DNA of 64,000 nt from CAVTWH01 sp963794685 (GTDB taxonomy: Bacteria > Actinomycetota > Actinomycetes > Mycobacteriales > Micromonosporaceae). The notes below the pieces were generated by a model, which was given only the letters and a program-made list of their open reading frames with translations, made no database searches and had not been told where the DNA came from. Position numbers and translations under genes: made by a program. The stretch lies in assembly GCA_963794685.1 (NCBI GenBank), contig CAWCFK010000009.1:1-64000 (forward strand). Reading direction: 5' to 3'. This document shows positions 61,128 to 64,000 of this stretch, piece by piece; position 1 is the stretch's first letter; every line of letters begins with the position of its first letter.

Positions 61128-61676
61128 CCGTAACGCCGCGTTACGTGGTGTCCACCACATCAGAGGCGAGTTCGGCCCTGCGCCGGCTGGTGCGGGCCGG
61201 CTGGCGGACCCGGGAGGGGTTCGCGCTGCCGGACCTGCACTGGGACGTCAGCAACGCCCGCCTGGTGCTCTACGGCCGGGTGTTCGATCTGGACACCGCA
61301 CAGCTCGCGGTGCACGCCGCCGCCCGGGGCGCCGGGAGTGGTGGCGATCGCCGACGACGCCACCGACGTGGGTCGGGCGCTGCTGGACGACCTGCGCCGG
61401 CTCGGGCCGGTGGCCCGGGACGCGGAGCTGGACGCGCCGACGCAGCAGCCGGTGACCGAGGCGGTTCCGGCCGGCGGCCCGTCCCTGCTGCCCGAACAGC
61501 GGGCGCTGCTGGACCGCCTCGCCAACGGGGAGACGATCGCCGCCGCAGCCGCCGCCGAGTACCTTTCGCTGCGGACCGCGAACCGCCGCATCGCCCAGGC
61601 CCGCGACGCGCTGGGCGTGCGCACCACCCGCGAGGCGGTGCTTACCTACCTGCGCCAGCGCCGGCCGACCAGCTAG
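61124..61676 (+). CDS. Small HTH protein coupled to the large regulator, one frameshift
   Basis: The product of about 184 residues starts TVTPRYVVSTTSEASSALRR and ends with a LuxR/sigma-70 region 4-like helix-turn-helix: LLPEQRALLDRLANGETIAA, then AEYLSLRTANRRIAQARDAL. The N-terminal half has an alpha/beta pattern resembling a receiver-like or effector domain but no clear phospho-acceptor. The frame breaks near 61335, where removing one A gives GAG-VVAIADDATDV. The ATG overlaps the stop of the large regulator (ATGA), so both are made together. Confidence 0.7.
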
Positions 61677-61826
61677 CGCAGCAACCGCCCCACGGACAGG
61701 GTCGTCCGCCTCGTCCACAGTGATCTGCTCCCTTCACCGGCAACCCCGCCGGCGTACCGGTCCGCGCCTCGTGTATATGTTGATTCACGACACGTAGCGC
61801 GGCAACGTATGAAGGAGTGGTCGCCG

Positions 61827-63254
61827 ATGGACGCCCTCGACATCGCCCGGTGGCAGTTCGGCGTCACCACCGTCTACCACTTCCTCTTCGTACCGTTGAC
61901 CATCGGCCTGTCCGCGCTCGTCGCCGGCTTCCAGACCGCCTGGGTACGCACCGGCCACGAACGCTGGCTCAAGCTCACCAAGTTCTACGGCAAGCTGTTC
62001 CTCATCAACATCGCCATGGGCGTGGTCACCGGCATCGTGCAGGAGTTCCAGTTCGGCATGAACTGGTCGGCGTACTCCCGCTTCGTCGGCGACATCTTCG
62101 GCGCGCCGCTGGCCATCGAGGCGCTGCTCGCCTTCTTCCTGGAGTCCACCTTCATCGGACTGTGGATCTTCGGCTGGGACCGGCTGCCCAAACGCGTCCA
62201 CCTCGCCTGCATCTGGCTGGTCGCCCTCGGCACCCAGCTGTCCGCGTACTTCATCCTGGCCGCGAACTCGTGGATGCAGCACCCCGTCGGCTACCGCTTC
62301 GACGCCGACCGGGGCCGCGCCGAACTGACCGACTTCCCGGCCGTCCTCACCAACAAGGTCGCCGTGGTCACCTACCCGCACACCATCGCCGGCGCGTTCC
62401 TCACCGCCGGCGCACTGGTCCTCGCGGTCGCCCTGTGGCATACCGTCCGCCACCCGGAACCCGGCCCGGACCGCACCGCCTTCCGCACCGCCATCAAGGT
62501 CGGCGCGTGGACCACCCTGGTCGCCGCCGCCGCGCTCGCCTACACCGGGGACGCCCAAGGCAAGATCATGACCGAGGTGCAGCCGATGAAGATGGCCGCC
62601 GCCGAAGCCCTCTACGACACCGCGCAGCCCGCCCCCTTCTCCGCCTTCACCGTCGGCACCCTGGACGGCCGCAAGCCGATCTACTCCCTGGACGTCCCCG
62701 GCCTGCTCTCCTTCCTGGCCACCGGGCACTTCAACGCCAAAGTCGAAGGCATCAACGACCTGCAGGCCCAGTACGAGCAGACCTACGGCCCCGGCGACTA
62801 CAAACCGGCCATCCCCGTCACCTACTGGACTTTCCGGCTGATGGTCGGCGTCGGCATGCTCGCCGCCCTCGGCGCGCTGTGGGCGCTGTGGGCGCTACGC
62901 GGCGGCCGTACCCCCGGCGACCGGCCCGGCCGCGCCAGCCGCTGGCTGCTGCGCGGCACGGTGATCCTGCCGCTACTGCCCCTGGCCGCCAACTCGTTCG
63001 GCTGGATCTTCACCGAGATGGGCCGGCAGCCGTGGATCGTCTTCGGCCAACTACGCACCGCCGACGCCGTCTCCCCGACCGTCTCCACCGCCGAGGTGGT
63101 CACCTCCTTCGCCACCTTCACCCTGCTCTACGGCGTGCTCGCGGTCGTCGAGGTGGGCCTGCTGCTGCGCTACATCCGGGCCGGCCTACCCGACGTGACC
63201 CCGCCACCACCGGTCCCCGACGACGCCGACACCCCACTGGCCTTCGCCTACTGA
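61827..63254 (+). CDS. cydA: Cytochrome bd oxidase subunit I
   Basis: The 475-residue product is the quinol-oxidising subunit of cytochrome bd. Heme ligands are visible: His18 in VTTVYHFLFVP for heme b595, His in TYPHTIAGAF and Met in FTEMGRQPW for heme b558. The proton-channel glutamates lie in IEALLAFFLEST. The Q-loop is of the short type. The ATG at 61827 is preferred because GAAGGAG precedes it at proper spacing; a second ATG lies 18 bases upstream. cydB follows 15 nt later. Confidence 0.94.
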   Translation: MDALDIARWQFGVTTVYHFLFVPLTIGLSALVAGFQTAWVRTGHERWLKLTKFYGKLFLINIAMGVVTGIVQEFQFGMNWSAYSRFVGDIFGAPLAIEALLAFFLESTFIGLWIFGWDRLPKRVHLACIWLVALGTQLSAYFILAANSWMQHPVGYRFDADRGRAELTDFPAVLTNKVAVVTYPHTIAGAFLTAGALVLAVALWHTVRHPEPGPDRTAFRTAIKVGAWTTLVAAAALAYTGDAQGKIMTEVQPMKMAAAEALYDTAQPAPFSAFTVGTLDGRKPIYSLDVPGLLSFLATGHFNAKVEGINDLQAQYEQTYGPGDYKPAIPVTYWTFRLMVGVGMLAALGALWALWALRGGRTPGDRPGRASRWLLRGTVILPLLPLAANSFGWIFTEMGRQPWIVFGQLRTADAVSPTVSTAEVVTSFATFTLLYGVLAVVEVGLLLRYIRAGLPDVTPPPPVPDDADTPLAFAY

Positions 63255-63269
63255 CCCGGGAGGCACGAC

Positions 63270-64000
63270 ATGCACCTGCACGACGCGTGGTTCGTACTCA
63301 TCGCGGTGCTCTGGACCGGGTACTTCATCCTGGAGGGGTTCGACTTCGGGGTGGGCATGCTGCTGCCGGTCCTGGGCCGCGACGAACGCGAGCGGCGGCT
63401 GCTGATCAACACCATCGGACCGGTCTGGGACGGCAACGAGGTGTGGGTGCTCACCGCGGCCGGGGCCACCTTCGCGGCCTTCCCCGAGTGGTACGCCACC
63501 CTGTTCTCCGGCTTCTACCTGCCGCTGCTGCTGATCCTGGTGGCGCTGATCCTGCGCGGCGTCGCCTTCGAGTACCGGGGCAAGCGCACCGACGCCCGCT
63601 GGCGACGCCGCTTCGACGTGTGCATCGTGGTCGGCTCGGCGGTGCCCGCGCTGCTGTGGGGCGTCGCCTTCGGCAACATCGTGCGCGGCGTGCCACTGGA
63701 CGCCGACTCCGAGTTCGTCGGCACCGTCCTCGACCTGCTCAACCCGTACGCCCTGCTCGCCGGCCTGGTCACGCTGACGCTCTTCGCCACCCACGGCGCG
63801 GTCTTCCTGGCCCTCAAGACGCTGGGCGAAGTCCGCGAGCGGGCCCGGCTGCTGGCCGGCCGGCTCGGACTGCTCGCCGCCGTGCTGGCGGTGGTGTTCC
63901 TGGCCTGGACGGCCGGCCTGCGGCACAGCCCGGCATCCCTGGTGCTCTCCGTGCTCGCCGCGCGTCAGCCTGCTCGCCGGGCTGGTGGCCAACCGGGCCG
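63270..64000 (+). CDS. cydB: Cytochrome bd oxidase subunit II, partial at window end
   Basis: About 243 residues of the second bd-oxidase subunit are present. It opens MHLHDAWFVLIAVLWTGYFILEGFDFGVG, cited for its G-F-D-F-G motif, and then has TIGPVWDGNEVWVLTAAGATFAAFP, both hallmarks of CydB. Several membrane helices follow. The gene is cut by the window end. The final bases also contain a frame break near 63960 at CCGCGCGTC, where removing one C restores LAA-VSLLAGLVANRA. GGGAGGCAC precedes the ATG. Confidence 0.92.
   Translation, partial: MHLHDAWFVLIAVLWTGYFILEGFDFGVGMLLPVLGRDERERRLLINTIGPVWDGNEVWVLTAAGATFAAFPEWYATLFSGFYLPLLLILVALILRGVAFEYRGKRTDARWRRRFDVCIVVGSAVPALLWGVAFGNIVRGVPLDADSEFVGTVLDLLNPYALLAGLVTLTLFATHGAVFLALKTLGEVRERARLLAGRLGLLAAVLAVVFLAWTAGLRHSPASLVLSVLAARQPARRAGGQPG

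Noticed and set aside
61740..61800. A Rex (redox) operator upstream of cydA
   Set aside because: The sequence has only short TCGTG/CACGA arms with wide spacing and does not match the TGTGAA-N-TTCACA type site.
1..64000. CRISPR arrays, tRNA or rRNA genes, insertion sequences
   Set aside because: No regularly spaced repeats, cloverleaf-like genes, rRNA segments or transposase motifs were seen on either strand.

Overview
The window is very GC-rich (roughly 72-73% by eye) and reads as a high-GC actinomycete chromosome, most plausibly a Micromonosporaceae member (Micromonospora-like). The evidence is the actinobacterial core genes (rbpA, the lnt-dpm lipoprotein/mannosyl pair, cydAB), GTG/TTG starts, GTGA/ATGA stop-start overlaps and Tat-exported hydrolases. 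The family placement is inference. No rRNA, tRNA or CRISPR array was found. About 30 single-base frame breaks interrupt otherwise well-conserved genes, often in C or G runs, so the sequence probably carries uncorrected indel errors. Frameshifted genes are annotated here as one gene each.

Region 1-6.9 kb: the end of a lysine-fermentation operon (kamD, kamE, kal, MutL-like protein), a 0.5 kb gap with a strong hairpin, the lnt-dpm pair, fxsA with its terminator, and rbpA read leftward from a near-perfect sigma-R promoter. Region 7-19 kb: a peptide transporter, an AidB-like acyl-CoA dehydrogenase, a ricin-type lectin, an S33 peptidase, a coiled-coil protein, a MerR-thioredoxin pair, a GH105 glycosidase and a secreted penicillin-acylase/discoidin protein. 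Region 19-31 kb is a patchwork of small accessory genes. It includes two truncated genes fused head to head (VOC protein and WYL regulator), a phosphotransferase-dehydratase pair, a kinase, a low-GC palindromic gap, a 39-residue membrane protein, a GPP34 protein and an amino-acid permease.

Region 31-40 kb: a four-gene leftward run (PNPOx-like, cupin, alpha/beta hydrolase, VOC), a GyrI-type MerR regulator, a YbdK-type ligase, a methyltransferase, a glycine-zipper membrane protein, an AlkZ-like protein and an ankyrin-repeat protein. Region 40-44 kb: a tyrosine recombinase flanked on both sides by PadR regulator/membrane protein pairs.

Region 44-51 kb: GNAT, thymidine kinase, proline iminopeptidase facing a MarR regulator across a shared palindromic operator, then a two-gene RNA-repair operon (RNA ligase plus a bifunctional HD-phosphoesterase/polynucleotide kinase), an Atg22-type transporter and a glycerophosphodiesterase. 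Region 51-62 kb is the most interesting: a tail-anchored Hsp70, an acidic protein, two dynamin-like GTPases, a membrane-anchored GrpE-like factor and an Asp-rich calcium-loop repeat protein. A large ATPase-LuxR regulator and a second HTH protein run divergently. It resembles an expanded relative of the mycobacterial iniBAC/iniR envelope-stress locus. The window ends in cydA and the start of cydB.
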